This document shows, piece by piece, positions 46,074-55,632 of a stretch of 64,000 bases of DNA. A program made the position numbers and the translations under genes. The notes under the pieces were generated by a model. It saw only the letters and a list, made by a program, of their open reading frames with translations, was not told where the DNA came from and ran no database searches. Where the stretch lies: the NCBI RefSeq assembly GCF_001544075.1, contig NZ_BCNT01000005.1:248001-312000 (forward strand). Direction: 5' to 3'. The number at the start of each line of letters is the position of its first letter. The first letter of the stretch is position 1. Origin of the DNA: Comamonas terrae (lineage in GTDB: Bacteria > Pseudomonadota > Gammaproteobacteria > Burkholderiales > Burkholderiaceae_C).

Positions 46074-47168
46074 TCAGTCCGGCGGCAGCCGGCCCGACTG
46101 GATGAGCTGGCCGTAGTAGCGGTGCTCGTCCTGCACGAAGCGTGCGAATTCCTGCCGGCGCAGGTTCATGCGCAGCACGCCCATGGCGTCCAGGTACTGC
46201 TGCATCTCCGGCTGCTGCAGCGCCTGGGCCAGTGCGCCCGTCCAGCGCTGCGCCAGCGGATCGGCAATGCCCGCCGTGGCGAACAGGCCGAACCAGGTGG
46301 CCATGTGCATGCCGGGCACGCTGTCGTTGAGGCTGGGAACGCCCGGCAACTGCGCCACGGGCTCGCGCCAGGTCACGCCGATGGCCTTGAGCCGTCCGGC
46401 CTGGTAGTGCGGCAGCGTGGAGCCCAGGTTGTCGAACATCAGGTCGGCCGAGCCTTCGAGCACGGCCGAGAGCGCCGGCCGCGCGCCGCCGAACGGCAGA
46501 TGCTGCAGCGGCACCTGGGTGAGGGACTGGAACAGCTTGCCGGCCAGATGGCCGACGCTGCCCTTGCCGCCCGAGGCATAGCGCAGGGGCTGGCGGTTTT
46601 TGGCCATGAAGCGCAGCAGATCGCCGGGCGTGTTGATGCGCCACTGCTGGGCCAGTTCGCTGCGCATGATGAGCACATGGGGCATGCGGCCCACCAGCAC
46701 CAGCGGCACGAAGTCGCGCAGCGGGTCGTAGGGCAGCTGCGGATTGAGCTGGGGCAGAATGGCATGGGTGCCGACCGCGCCCATGAGCAGCATGGGATCG
46801 CGCCCACCGGCACGCGCCACCATGGCCGCCCCGGTGCCGCCGCCCTCTCCGGTCATGTTCAGCACACGGATGGTGCCCAGCCCCGCTGTCTCCTGGGCCA
46901 GCTTGCGTGCCGAACGGTCCAGCGGCCCGCCGGCTGCATAGGGCACGACCAGCGTGAGCTCGCGCGAATCCCGTGCTTCCCGGCTGCCGCGGGCCGTGTC
47001 GATGGAGGCATGGGCGCTTCGTGCAGCCATGGGCGCGGCCAGGGAGGCCGCCCACAGCAGCGCACGGCGGCGCGATGCAGACAGAGGGGGGCGGGGCGCA
47101 TGGCTCGTCGCACTCCGCGGGCCGCTGATCGTTGCCAGTGCGCCGGGTGGGAGTTTGCGGTGAGTCAT
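46074..47168 (-). CDS. Bug-family (TctC-like) solute-binding protein
   Basis: A 364-residue protein. The long N-terminus has a twin-arginine-like signal (SASRRRALLWAASLAAPMAA). The Bug fold starts at LTLVVPYAAGGPLDRSARKLA, with YASGGKGSVGHLAG and HLPFGGARPAL later. It lies between phhA and hpd on the same strand, with 127 bp to phhA and 238 bp from hpd. It may bind an aromatic amino acid or keto acid, an inference from context only. No permease is near. The 47169-47406 gap shows no clear promoter. Confidence 0.88.
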   Translation of the reverse strand: MTHRKLPPGALATISGPRSATSHAPRPPLSASRRRALLWAASLAAPMAARSAHASIDTARGSREARDSRELTLVVPYAAGGPLDRSARKLAQETAGLGTIRVLNMTGEGGGTGAAMVARAGGRDPMLLMGAVGTHAILPQLNPQLPYDPLRDFVPLVLVGRMPHVLIMRSELAQQWRINTPGDLLRFMAKNRQPLRYASGGKGSVGHLAGKLFQSLTQVPLQHLPFGGARPALSAVLEGSADLMFDNLGSTLPHYQAGRLKAIGVTWREPVAQLPGVPSLNDSVPGMHMATWFGLFATAGIADPLAQRWTGALAQALQQPEMQQYLDAMGVLRMNLRRQEFARFVQDEHRYYGQLIQSGRLPPD

Positions 47169-47406
47169 GGGTGAAGCGAGGCAGCGGTACAAGGCCGGTC
47201 CCGCACAGCATCGTCCGTGGTGCACCGGTATGAGCTCGTCCGGGGCAGGGCGCGGCAGGCGCGGCGGACGACGGCTGAAAAGCCAGCGAACTTTGCATGG
47301 TAGGGCTCCGGGCGCTGGGCCAGGCGGCAGAATGCGTCAGTCTTACAAATGGATGCAAAACAGGGCCGGAAACAGCGGGTATGCGCGCCATTGCCGGCCG
47401 GCCGCG

Positions 47407-48528
47407 TCAGCCCTTGAGCACGCCGCGGCGCATCTGGTCCAGCTCCATGGTCTCGAACAGGGCCTTGAAGTTGCCTTCGCCGAAGCCACTGTTGCCCTTG
47501 CGCTGGATGAACTCGAAGAAGATCGGGCCCAGCTGGTTCTCGCTGAAGATCTGCAGCAGCAGCTCGCCGGGCTTGCCGTCGACCAGGATGTTGCGCGCCA
47601 GCAGCTCGGCAATGGGCTCCTGCAGGTCGGGAATGCGCTTGGGCAGCAGCTCGTAATAGGTCTCGCTGGTATTGAGCAGCTTGATGCCGTTCATCTGCAG
47701 GCCGTCCACGGTGTCGTAGAGATTGGTCGAGCCCAGCGCGATGTGCTGGATGCCCTCGCCGTGGTACATGTCCAGGTATTCCTGGATCTGGCCGGCCTTG
47801 TCGTTGCCCTCCTCGTTGATCGGGATGCGGATCTTGCCGCAGGGGCTGGTCATGGCCTTGCTCTTGACGCCCGTGGCCTGGCCTTCGATGTCGAAGTAGC
47901 GGATCTCGCGGAAGTTGAAGATGCGCTCGTAGAAGCCGGCCAGCTCGGCCATGCGGCCGCGGTAGACGTTGTTAGTCAGGTGGTCGATGTAGGTCAGGCC
48001 CAGGCCCTGCGGATGCAGGTCGGCGCCGGGCAGGGGCTCGAAGTCCACGTCGAAGAAGCTGATGTTGCCCAGGTCGCCATCCTTGGCGCCGTTCTTGCCG
48101 CGCCACTTGTCGATGAAGTAGATCAGCGAGTCGCCGATGCCCTTGATGGCCGGAATGTTGAGCTCGCCGGGCGCGGCATGCTGGTCGTAGCCCCAGGCGC
48201 CCAGGGAGATGGCGCGCTCGTAGGCGAACTTGGCATCCTGCACGCGGATGGCGATCGCGCAGACGCTGGGGCCGTGCAGGCGGGCAAAGCGCTGGGCGAA
48301 GCTGTCGGGCTCGGCATTGATGATGAAGTTGATCTCGCCCTGGCGATACAGTGTGACGTTCTTGCGGCGGTGCTTGGCGATCGCCTGGAAGCCCATGCGC
48401 TCGAACAGCTGGCCCATGGCCACCGGATCGGGGGCCGCGTATTCGACGAATTCGAAGCCGTCGGTGCCCATGGGGTTGTCCCAGGTCTGGAAGTCGGTCG
48501 CAGAGGTTTGAGTCAGGGGGGCGTTCAT
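47407..48528 (-). CDS. hpd: 4-hydroxyphenylpyruvate dioxygenase
   Basis: A 373-residue Fe(II) dioxygenase of the vicinal-oxygen-chelate fold that converts 4-hydroxyphenylpyruvate to homogentisate. Iron ligands lie in TYIDHLTNNV, GIQHIALGS and FFEFIQR; the C-terminal helix GNFKALFE also fits. Start set by GGAGA seven bases before ATG 48528. It is divergent from an Lrp-type regulator that probably controls it in response to phenylalanine or tyrosine. Confidence 0.97.
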   Translation of the reverse strand: MNAPLTQTSATDFQTWDNPMGTDGFEFVEYAAPDPVAMGQLFERMGFQAIAKHRRKNVTLYRQGEINFIINAEPDSFAQRFARLHGPSVCAIAIRVQDAKFAYERAISLGAWGYDQHAAPGELNIPAIKGIGDSLIYFIDKWRGKNGAKDGDLGNISFFDVDFEPLPGADLHPQGLGLTYIDHLTNNVYRGRMAELAGFYERIFNFREIRYFDIEGQATGVKSKAMTSPCGKIRIPINEEGNDKAGQIQEYLDMYHGEGIQHIALGSTNLYDTVDGLQMNGIKLLNTSETYYELLPKRIPDLQEPIAELLARNILVDGKPGELLLQIFSENQLGPIFFEFIQRKGNSGFGEGNFKALFETMELDQMRRGVLKG

Positions 48529-48672
48529 AGAGGTCTCCATCCGGTGAATGCACGGCACGCTCGGCCATGGGGCCCGGTGGCATGCGGTTGCAGCTTGGCT
48601 TTCACTGTAGGCCAGGCCCGGGACAGCCTTTTTGCATTTGCAGCATGACTTCAAACCCCGAAATGCACGAAA

Positions 48673-48726
48673 ATTGTGTTCAAAATTGATGTTGCACAAT
48701 ATTCGTGTTCATCAAGGGTTAACCCT
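48673..48726. promoter_or_regulatory. Palindromes in the hpd-lrp divergent promoter
   Basis: ATTGTG and CACAAT form an inverted repeat (48673-48700). The perfect 12-bp palindrome AGGGTTAACCCT lies at 48715-48726. GTGTTCA also occurs twice. The AT-rich region between hpd and the Lrp gene is a likely binding site for the Lrp regulator. Confidence 0.5.
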
Positions 48727-48761
48727 GAATAAAAACTGCTCTGTTTTTACAGTCTTTTGCC

Positions 48762-49244
48762 ATGAGCGTGACGCATACCATCGACAAACTGGACAAGGCG
48801 ATTTTGCGCCGTTTGCAGGCCAACGGCCGCGAAACCTATGACGTGATCGGGGAGCAGGTCGGCCTGTCGCCCAGTGCCGTGCTGCGCCGGGTCAAGCGCC
48901 TGGAGGAAAGCGGCGTGATCGACCGCTATGTGGCGCTGGTCCAGCCCGAGACCGTGGGTCTGGGCCTGACCGCCTATCTGAACGTGCGCCTGGAAAAATA
49001 CACCGAGACCAGCAAGCGCAATCCCATGGACGTGTTCCGTGCCAGCGTGCAGACCTGGCCCGAGGTGGTGGAATGCGTCTCGCTGACCGGCGAGATGGAC
49101 TATCTGCTGCGCGTGGTGGTGGCCGACATGCAGCACTACAGCCGCTTCATCATGGACACGCTGCTCAAGCACCCCAGCGTGCAGGACTGCAAGACCAGCT
49201 TCGTGATGGACCGTGTCAAGGTCACAACAGCCGTGCCGCTCTAG
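48762..49244 (+). CDS. Lrp/AsnC family transcriptional regulator
   Basis: A 160-residue feast/famine regulator. The N-terminal HTH (LDKAILRRLQANGRETYDVIGEQVGLSPSAVLRRVKRLEESGVI, residues 10-53) is followed by the RAM/ligand domain with GLGLTAYLNV and CVSLTGEMDYLLRVV. It is divergent from hpd, so it probably senses an aromatic amino acid and controls this catabolic gene. Confidence 0.95.
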   Translation: MSVTHTIDKLDKAILRRLQANGRETYDVIGEQVGLSPSAVLRRVKRLEESGVIDRYVALVQPETVGLGLTAYLNVRLEKYTETSKRNPMDVFRASVQTWPEVVECVSLTGEMDYLLRVVVADMQHYSRFIMDTLLKHPSVQDCKTSFVMDRVKVTTAVPL

Positions 49245-49402
49245 GCGGGGCGGCCTGCTATGGAAAAGCAAGCGCCTCGCCCAGGGGGCGCCTGCCTGGC
49301 CTGCTGCAGAGGCGGAGTGGGGCTAATACCAAAACCTTACAGGAATGTTGCAATGCAATATAAATCTTGCTGAGGTTCGGGTTTTTACTTATATTTCCGG
49401 CT

Positions 49403-50125
49403 ATGAACCTCCCCAAAGACTGGATGAAATCGCCCTGGCAGGCCGGCTCGCGCTGGCTGCATGGCATGGGCATGTCCCATGACGCCGAGCGGCGCTCGCC
49501 GTCTTTGGTGCCCATCCGTACCCTGAGCCCGCGCCACCGCGACCGCGTCACCAAGCATCTGCTGAGCCTGGACACCGGCGATCGCTATCTGCGCTTCGGC
49601 TATGCCGCCAGCGACGAGCAGGTGCGCCGCTACGCCGAGCATCTGGATTTCGAGCGCGACGACATCTTCGGCATCTTCAACCGCCGCCTGGAGCTGATCG
49701 CCATGGCGCATCTGGCCTTTGCCGGCCACCCCGAACACGAGAAGTGCGCCGAGTTCGGCGTCTCGGTGCTCAAGAAGGCGCGCGGCTGCGGCTACGGCTC
49801 CCGCCTGTTCGACCGGGCGGTTCTGCAGGCGCGCAGCAAGGGCGTGAGCCTGATGTTCATCCATGCGCTGTCGGAAAACACGGCCATGCTCAAGATCGCC
49901 CGCAATGCCGGTGCCACCGTCAAGCGCGACGGTTCGGAGTCCGAGGCGTATCTGGAGCTGCCGCCCGCGAACTTCGAAACCCATGTGAGCTCGCTGATGA
50001 CAGAGCACATCGGCGAAGTCGACTACCAGCTCAAGAAGCAGGCCCGCAATTTCTGGTCCTTCCTGGCCGGCGTGCAGGAAGTGCGCAAGGGCGTTCAGGA
50101 AGGGCGCCACCAGTCGGGCGAGTGA
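49403..50125 (+). CDS. GNAT family N-acetyltransferase
   Basis: A 240-residue protein. The GNAT core (residues 38-190) has the acetyl-CoA loop KARGCGYGSRLFDRA and a strand LMFIHALSENTAMLKIARNAGA. A 40-residue N-terminal leader and a C-terminal helix (residues 195-240) flank it. Its target is unknown. Start chosen at MNLPKDW; the longer frame begins in an AT-rich stretch that looks like promoter. Confidence 0.9.
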   Translation: MNLPKDWMKSPWQAGSRWLHGMGMSHDAERRSPSLVPIRTLSPRHRDRVTKHLLSLDTGDRYLRFGYAASDEQVRRYAEHLDFERDDIFGIFNRRLELIAMAHLAFAGHPEHEKCAEFGVSVLKKARGCGYGSRLFDRAVLQARSKGVSLMFIHALSENTAMLKIARNAGATVKRDGSESEAYLELPPANFETHVSSLMTEHIGEVDYQLKKQARNFWSFLAGVQEVRKGVQEGRHQSGE

Positions 50126-50295
50126 ATCGGCCGGAGGCGGCGAGCAAGCGCTTCGGCGGGTGTCCCGGCGCCGTCCCCGCCGGCCCGGTTCATGAGAACC
50201 GCCCATGGCTTTTGGCGGAATCCAAGCCGCGTGTCACCGCAATCCGCTATTCTTGTAACTCTGTTTGACTACCGCACGTCCTGCACTCCAAGACA

Positions 50296-51180
50296 GTGTC
50301 CGACCCCCATCCTGCGCGACTTCCCGAGAAGGAAGACAAGCGAAGCTTCCTGCAAAGGGTTGCTGAATTCATCCACCCGGCTCCGGAATCTCCCGCCGAG
50401 CTGATCGAGACCCTGGCCGAGGCCGAGGACAACCAGGTCATCGGCACCGAGTCCCGCGTCATGCTGGAGCGCGTCATCCGCATGGCCGACATGAGCGCCG
50501 GCGACGTCATGGTGGCGGCGCCGCGCATGGATCTCATCAACATCGACGCGCCATTCGACGAGATCCTGCACCAGGTCATCACCACGGCGCATTCGCGCTT
50601 TCCGGTCTATCAGGGCGAGCGCGAGAACATCATCGGCATCCTGCTGGCCAAGGACCTGCTCAAGCTGCAGCGCTCTCCCAGCCTCAACATCCGCGCGCTG
50701 GTGCGTTCGGCCACTTTTGTTCCCGAGAGCAAGGGGCTCAACGACCTGCTGCGCGAATTCCGTGCCAACCGCAACCATCTGGCCGTCGTGATCGACGAGT
50801 TCGGCCGGGTGGCCGGCCTGGTCACCATCGAGGACGTGCTGGAAGAAATCGTGGGAGAGATCGAGGACGAGTTCGACATTCCCGAGGACGAGGGCGATAT
50901 CTTTGCACTGGCCGACAACAGCTACCGCGTGGCCGGCGACGCCACCATCGACCATGTGAGCGAGGAGTTCGGGACCGTGCTGCAGCCCCCCGGTGACGGC
51001 GACATGCATTTCGACACCATAGGCGGGCTGATCGCCCACGAACTGGGCCATGTGCCCAAGCGCGGCGAGCAGATTCACCTGGGCGGCCTGGAGTTCACCG
51101 TGCTGCACACCAAGGGCGGCGCAGTGCGCTGGTTCAAGGTGGTGCGCGGACCCTCGCCCGACAGCCTGGTCAGGAACTGA
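50296..51180 (+). CDS. corC: CorC/HlyC family CBS-domain protein
   Basis: A 294-residue protein. Tandem CBS domains (about 70-190, containing MVAAPRMDLINID, HSRFPVYQG and DEFGRVAGLVTIEDVLEEIVG) and a C-terminal CorC_HlyC domain (about 205-285). Related proteins affect magnesium/cobalt efflux. It starts with GTG at 50296 and is followed 9 bp later by lnt, an operon found widely in Proteobacteria. Confidence 0.95.
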   Translation: MSDPHPARLPEKEDKRSFLQRVAEFIHPAPESPAELIETLAEAEDNQVIGTESRVMLERVIRMADMSAGDVMVAAPRMDLINIDAPFDEILHQVITTAHSRFPVYQGERENIIGILLAKDLLKLQRSPSLNIRALVRSATFVPESKGLNDLLREFRANRNHLAVVIDEFGRVAGLVTIEDVLEEIVGEIEDEFDIPEDEGDIFALADNSYRVAGDATIDHVSEEFGTVLQPPGDGDMHFDTIGGLIAHELGHVPKRGEQIHLGGLEFTVLHTKGGAVRWFKVVRGPSPDSLVRN

Positions 51181-51189
51181 GCCTTTCGC

Positions 51190-52863
51190 ATGGCGCAAAC
51201 GTCTGCCGAGGCTCAAGGGAGGAGCCCGCCCCTGCCGGCGCATGACCGTGGCCCTGGCGGTCACGTCTGGGCATGGCGTCTGGGCCTGCTGCTGGCCGGG
51301 GGGCTGCAGGCCCTGTCCTTGGCTTGGCCTTGGGCACGCGGCCACGGTGCCGGCTGGCTCAGCCTGGAAGGCGGTTATGGCCGGCCTTTGTGGTGGCTGC
51401 AGCCGCTGTCCCTGGCCGTGCTGGTTTATGCCCTGCTGGGCGCGCGTACGCCGCGCCAGGCGGCGGGCCGGGCCCAGCTATATGCCACGGCATGGCTGGC
51501 GGCCACGTTCTGGTGGCTGTTCATCTCCATGCATACCTATGGCGGACTGGCGGCGCCCCTTGCGGTGGCCGCCGTGCTCGCCCTGGCTGCCTTTCTGGGC
51601 AGTTATTACGCACTGGTTTCCTGGTGTTTCAGGCGGCTGGCGCCCGCTCCATCTGCGCAGGCAGCTATTGTTTTTGCTTCCTTGTGGACGCTGGCCGAGC
51701 TGGCGCGCGGCTGGCTGTGGACCGGTTTTCCCTGGGGGGCCGGCGGTTATGCCCATGTGGAAGGGCCGTTGGCCGTGCTGCCGCGCTGGATCGGCGTCTA
51801 CGGCACGGGCTGGGTGGCCGCCTGGCTGGCCGCCTGGCTGGCCATGGGCGCGTGGCGTGCCAGGAATGGCGCCCGCCCGCTGCGCATGAAGGTCGTGCTG
51901 CTCTCCGCGTTGGTTTTGGCCGTGGTCTGGGGCGGCCTATGGCTCGGCCGTGAGCAGGCGACCGATGCGCCCAGTGCCCTGCCCGGCATGAGCGTGGAGC
52001 TGTTACAGGGCAATATTCCGCAGGACGAGAAGTTCGAAATGGGCTCGGGCATTCCGCTGGCCCTCAACTGGTATGCGCAGCAGCTGCACGCTTCCACGGC
52101 CCAGCTGGTCGTGGCGCCAGAGACCGCGATTCCGCTGCTGCCCCAGCAGCTGCCCCAGGGCTATCTGGATCTGGTGCGCGCGCCCTTTGTCAAGCCGCAA
52201 GGTGGCCAGGCGGCCCTGGTCGGCATTCCGCTGGGCAATTTCGAGCAGGGTTTCACCAATTCGGTCGAAGGCTGGAAGCCCGGCCAGATGCAGCCCTATC
52301 TGTACAGCAAGCACCACTTGGTGCCCTTCGGCGAATTCATTCCGCCGCTGTTTCGCTGGTTCACCGACCTGATGAACATACCGTTGGGAGACTTCAACCG
52401 CGGCAACCTGGGGCAGCCCTCCATGATATGGGCGGGCGAGCGCTTGTCGCCCAATATCTGCTACGAGGATTTGTTCGGCGAGGAGCTGGGTGCCCATTTC
52501 GGCAACGCGGCAGCCGCTCCGACCGTGTTGGTCAACTTCAGCAATATCGGCTGGTTCGGGGACTCGGTCGCCATCGACCAGCATCTGGCCATCAGCCGCA
52601 TGCGCGCGCTGGAATTCGAGCGCCCCATGCTGCGCGCCACCAACACCGGGGCCACCGTGGTCATCGACCACCGGGCACGGGTGGTTCACGCACTGGCGCC
52701 GTTCGACAGGGCGGTGCTGCAGGGGCGGGTGCAGGGTCGTGAGGGCCTGACGCCCTATGCGCGCTGGGTGCATGCGCTGGGGCTGGCACCGTTGACGCTG
52801 CTGTGCCTGGCCGCGCTCCTTGTTGCCTGGCTGCGCCGAGACCGCGGCCAGGCGAAAGCGTAG
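51190..52863 (+). CDS. lnt: Apolipoprotein N-acyltransferase
   Basis: A 557-residue inner-membrane enzyme that adds the third acyl chain to lipoproteins. Several N-terminal helices (30-255) precede a nitrilase-like periplasmic domain. The catalytic triad is Glu311 (APETA), Lys374 (YSKHHLVPFGEF) and Cys424 (NICYEDLFG). A last helix at about 527-548 re-enters the membrane. Translation may be coupled to corC. Confidence 0.97.
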   Translation: MAQTSAEAQGRSPPLPAHDRGPGGHVWAWRLGLLLAGGLQALSLAWPWARGHGAGWLSLEGGYGRPLWWLQPLSLAVLVYALLGARTPRQAAGRAQLYATAWLAATFWWLFISMHTYGGLAAPLAVAAVLALAAFLGSYYALVSWCFRRLAPAPSAQAAIVFASLWTLAELARGWLWTGFPWGAGGYAHVEGPLAVLPRWIGVYGTGWVAAWLAAWLAMGAWRARNGARPLRMKVVLLSALVLAVVWGGLWLGREQATDAPSALPGMSVELLQGNIPQDEKFEMGSGIPLALNWYAQQLHASTAQLVVAPETAIPLLPQQLPQGYLDLVRAPFVKPQGGQAALVGIPLGNFEQGFTNSVEGWKPGQMQPYLYSKHHLVPFGEFIPPLFRWFTDLMNIPLGDFNRGNLGQPSMIWAGERLSPNICYEDLFGEELGAHFGNAAAAPTVLVNFSNIGWFGDSVAIDQHLAISRMRALEFERPMLRATNTGATVVIDHRARVVHALAPFDRAVLQGRVQGREGLTPYARWVHALGLAPLTLLCLAALLVAWLRRDRGQAKA

Positions 52864-53070
52864 TGCCTCGCCGGGATAAGCTTCCAGGCGGCAGACCGCA
52901 GCGGTATTTGTGGCAGAGTTTCGTGGTTTGCTGCGGGGTTTTGTGGCTGCGGAACAACGATCAGCCTCGATAATGCCCGGTTGTATTGCCCGTTGCCCGC
53001 ATGCAGGGGCACGCATCGATTCGAATTCAGAGATACAGGCAGCGACTGCTGCCGTGGAGCAATTTAGATA

Positions 53071-53595
53071 ATGGCCGATTCTTTTTCCTATGAACAACTG
53101 ATCGCTTCGGGCGAGGGCAAGCTGTTCTCCGCAGACAGCGGACGTCTGCCCCTGCCTCCCATGCTGATGTTCGACCGCATCACGCATATCGACAGCGAAG
53201 GTGGCGCCCACGGCCTGGGCAAGATTGTTGCGGAGCTGGATGTCAATCCCGACCTGTGGTTCTTCAAGTGCCATTTCCAGGGCGATCCCGTGATGCCCGG
53301 CTGCCTGGGCCTGGATGCCATGTGGCAGCTGATCGGCTTTTACCTGACCTGGCTGCGCCTGCCCGGCCGTGGCCGCGCGCTGGGCGCGGGCGAGGTCAAG
53401 TTCACCGGCGAAGTGGGACCGGACGTCAAACTCGTGACATATGAGATTGATATCAAGCGTGTGATCAAGCGCAAGCTCAACATGGCCATCGGCGATGCGC
53501 GCCTGCTGGCCGACGGCAAGGAAATCTACGTGGCCAATGATCTGCGCGTGGGCCTGTTCCTCCGCGAAGGTGATGGCCAGGGAACGGCAGCATGA
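53071..53595 (+). CDS. fabA: 3-hydroxydecanoyl-ACP dehydratase/isomerase FabA
   Basis: A 174-residue hotdog enzyme that introduces the cis double bond of unsaturated fatty acids. Catalytic His68 lies in [14 protein letters not shown] and Asp82 in [10 protein letters not shown]. It overlaps fabB by 4 bp (ATGA), the usual fabAB pair. The 207 bp upstream contain no gene and probably carry the promoter, which I could not fix. Confidence 0.97.
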   Translation: MADSFSYEQLIASGEGKLFSADSGRLPLPPMLMFDRITHIDSEGGAHGLGKIVAELDVNPDLWFFKCHFQGDPVMPGCLGLDAMWQLIGFYLTWLRLPGRGRALGAGEVKFTGEVGPDVKLVTYEIDIKRVIKRKLNMAIGDARLLADGKEIYVANDLRVGLFLREGDGQGTAA

Positions 53596-54815
53596 CCAAA
53601 AAGCGGGTAGTGATCACCGGCGCAGGCATTGTTTCCTGCATCGGCAATGACTTGGCGACAGTGGAGGCCTCTCTGCGCGAGAGCCGTCCGGGCATCAAGG
53701 CAATGCCTCAGTTCACCGAACTGGGCCTGCGCAGCCAGGTGGCCGGCGTGCCCGAGATCGACATCGAGGCGCGCATCGACCGCAAGCAGCTGCGCTTCAT
53801 GGGAGACGCTGCCGCCTATGCCCAGATCGCGCTCGAGGACGCGATCGCGCAGGCCGGCCTCACGCCCGAGCAGGTGAGCCATCCCCGCACCGGCCTGATC
53901 ATGGGCTCGGGCGGCGGCTCGCCGGCCAACCAGATCGAAGCCGCCGATACGCTGCGTGAAAAAGGCATACGCCGCGTGGGCCCCTACCAGGTCACGCGCT
54001 GCATGAGCTCCACGGTGTCGGCCTGCCTGGCCACCAACTTCAAGGTCAAGGGCATCAACTACTCCATCACCTCGGCCTGCTCCACTTCGGCCCACTGCAT
54101 CGGCGCCGCGGCCCAGCAGATTGCCTGGGGCATGCAGGACGTGATGTTTGCCGGTGGCGGCGAGGAACTGTCCTGGGGCATGTCGCTGCTGTTCGACGGC
54201 ATGGGCGCCATGTCCAGCAAGTACAACGAGACGCCCGAAAAGGCCTCGCGCGCCTATGACGCCAACCGCGACGGCTTCGTGATCGCCGGCGGCGGCGGTG
54301 CCGTGGTGCTGGAAAGCCTGGAGCACGCGCTGGCGCGCGGCGCCCACATTCTCGCCGAAGTGGTGGGCTTCGGTGCCACCAGCGACGGCGAGGACATGGT
54401 GGCTCCCTCGGGCGACGGGGCGATTGCCTGCATGAAGCAGGCCATGGAAACCGTTGACGCGCCCATCGACTACATCAACACGCATGGCACGTCGACCCCG
54501 GTGGGCGACATGCAGGAAGTGCGTGCGATGAAGACGCTGTTCGGCGACCAGGTGCCGCCGTTCTCGTCGACCAAGTCGCTGACGGGTCATTCGCTGGGCG
54601 CCACGGGCGTGCAGGAAGCCATCTACTGCCTGATCATGCTCAACAAGGGCTTTATCGCCGGCTCCGCGAATGTGGAGACACCGGATCCGGCACTGGGCGA
54701 CATGCCGCTGGTGACCCGCACGCGCGACGCCGAACTGAAGACCGTGCTGTCCAACAGCTTCGGCTTTGGCGGCACCAATGCATCGCTGGTGCTGCGTCGC
54801 TGGGACGGCCAGTAA
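53592..54815 (+). CDS. fabB: 3-oxoacyl-ACP synthase I FabB
   Basis: A 407-residue condensing enzyme needed for unsaturated fatty acid elongation. The triad is Cys163 ([10 protein letters not shown]), His298 ([11 protein letters not shown]) and His333 ([11 protein letters not shown]), and [12 protein letters not shown] closes the fold. Coupled to fabA. Confidence 0.98.
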   Translation: MTKKRVVITGAGIVSCIGNDLATVEASLRESRPGIKAMPQFTELGLRSQVAGVPEIDIEARIDRKQLRFMGDAAAYAQIALEDAIAQAGLTPEQVSHPRTGLIMGSGGGSPANQIEAADTLREKGIRRVGPYQVTRCMSSTVSACLATNFKVKGINYSITSACSTSAHCIGAAAQQIAWGMQDVMFAGGGEELSWGMSLLFDGMGAMSSKYNETPEKASRAYDANRDGFVIAGGGGAVVLESLEHALARGAHILAEVVGFGATSDGEDMVAPSGDGAIACMKQAMETVDAPIDYINTHGTSTPVGDMQEVRAMKTLFGDQVPPFSSTKSLTGHSLGATGVQEAIYCLIMLNKGFIAGSANVETPDPALGDMPLVTRTRDAELKTVLSNSFGFGGTNASLVLRRWDGQ

Positions 54816-54944
54816 GAAAAAGCGGGCTGCGCCGCAGATGTGGCGTCGCCGCTCGGCCCTGCATGGATAGGCAATGCACCAGATGCGCATCCGGTGGCCA
54901 TGGCCTAACCTGCGTCCATCCACTGGTTTTCTCCCCGCATTGCC

Positions 54945-55508
54945 ATGAAGCTAGCCATTCTCGATCGTGACGGTACCCTCAACCAATGGGGCGCGCAGGG
55001 CTTCATCGGCCATCCCGGCGACTGGGTGGCGGTACCCGGTGCGATGGAGGCCGTCTCGCGCCTGAACCGCGCGGGCTGGCATGTGGTGATTGCGACGAAC
55101 CAGCCGGGACTGGGGCGCGGCCTGTTCGACGTGCTGGAGCTCAATGCCGTGCATGCCAAGATGCACCGCGAACTGGCGGCCGTGGGTGCCCGGGTGGAGG
55201 CGGTGTTCTATTGCCCCCATGCGCCCGATGAGGAATGCCGTTGCCGCAAGCCGGCTCCGGCGCTGTTCGAGCAGATCGCCGAGCGTTACGGTGCGGAAGG
55301 GCAGGAAATCTGGGCCATAGGCAGCGGCGTGGAGCATCTTCAGGCCGGCCGCAGTCTGGGAGCGCATCTGGTATTCATCGGCCCTCCGGCGGACGGTGGT
55401 GCGCAAGAGGCATTGCCCGAAGGCACTGCGCAGTATCCCGATCTGAATGCCGTGGTCAACGACCTGCTGCCGCTGGGCGGCGAAAGCCTGCCTGCCGGAC
55501 AGCCATGA
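54945..55508 (+). CDS. gmhB: D-glycero-beta-D-manno-heptose 1,7-bisphosphate 7-phosphatase
   Basis: A 187-residue HAD phosphatase of LPS heptose synthesis. The nucleophile motif is LDRDGTLNQ (Asp7, Asp9). The zinc motif is CPHAPDEECRCRKPAP. It is followed 124 bp later by plsC, a common envelope pairing in betaproteobacteria. Confidence 0.94.
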   Translation: MKLAILDRDGTLNQWGAQGFIGHPGDWVAVPGAMEAVSRLNRAGWHVVIATNQPGLGRGLFDVLELNAVHAKMHRELAAVGARVEAVFYCPHAPDEECRCRKPAPALFEQIAERYGAEGQEIWAIGSGVEHLQAGRSLGAHLVFIGPPADGGAQEALPEGTAQYPDLNAVVNDLLPLGGESLPAGQP

Positions 55509-55632
55509 CGGGGTTTACGCTCTTTTGCCTATAAAGTGGCGTCAAACCCTTGCAGAATCAGCGTTTGCTGCTATTTTCCCGTTAGCGTTTGTACCGTTTC
55601 CGTTTTGAATTGAACAGGCATATGCCCGGCAT

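Noticed and set aside
48615-48699. A 57-residue N-terminal extension of Hpd
   Set aside because: It runs through the AT-rich promoter; GGAGA before ATG 48528 sets the start.
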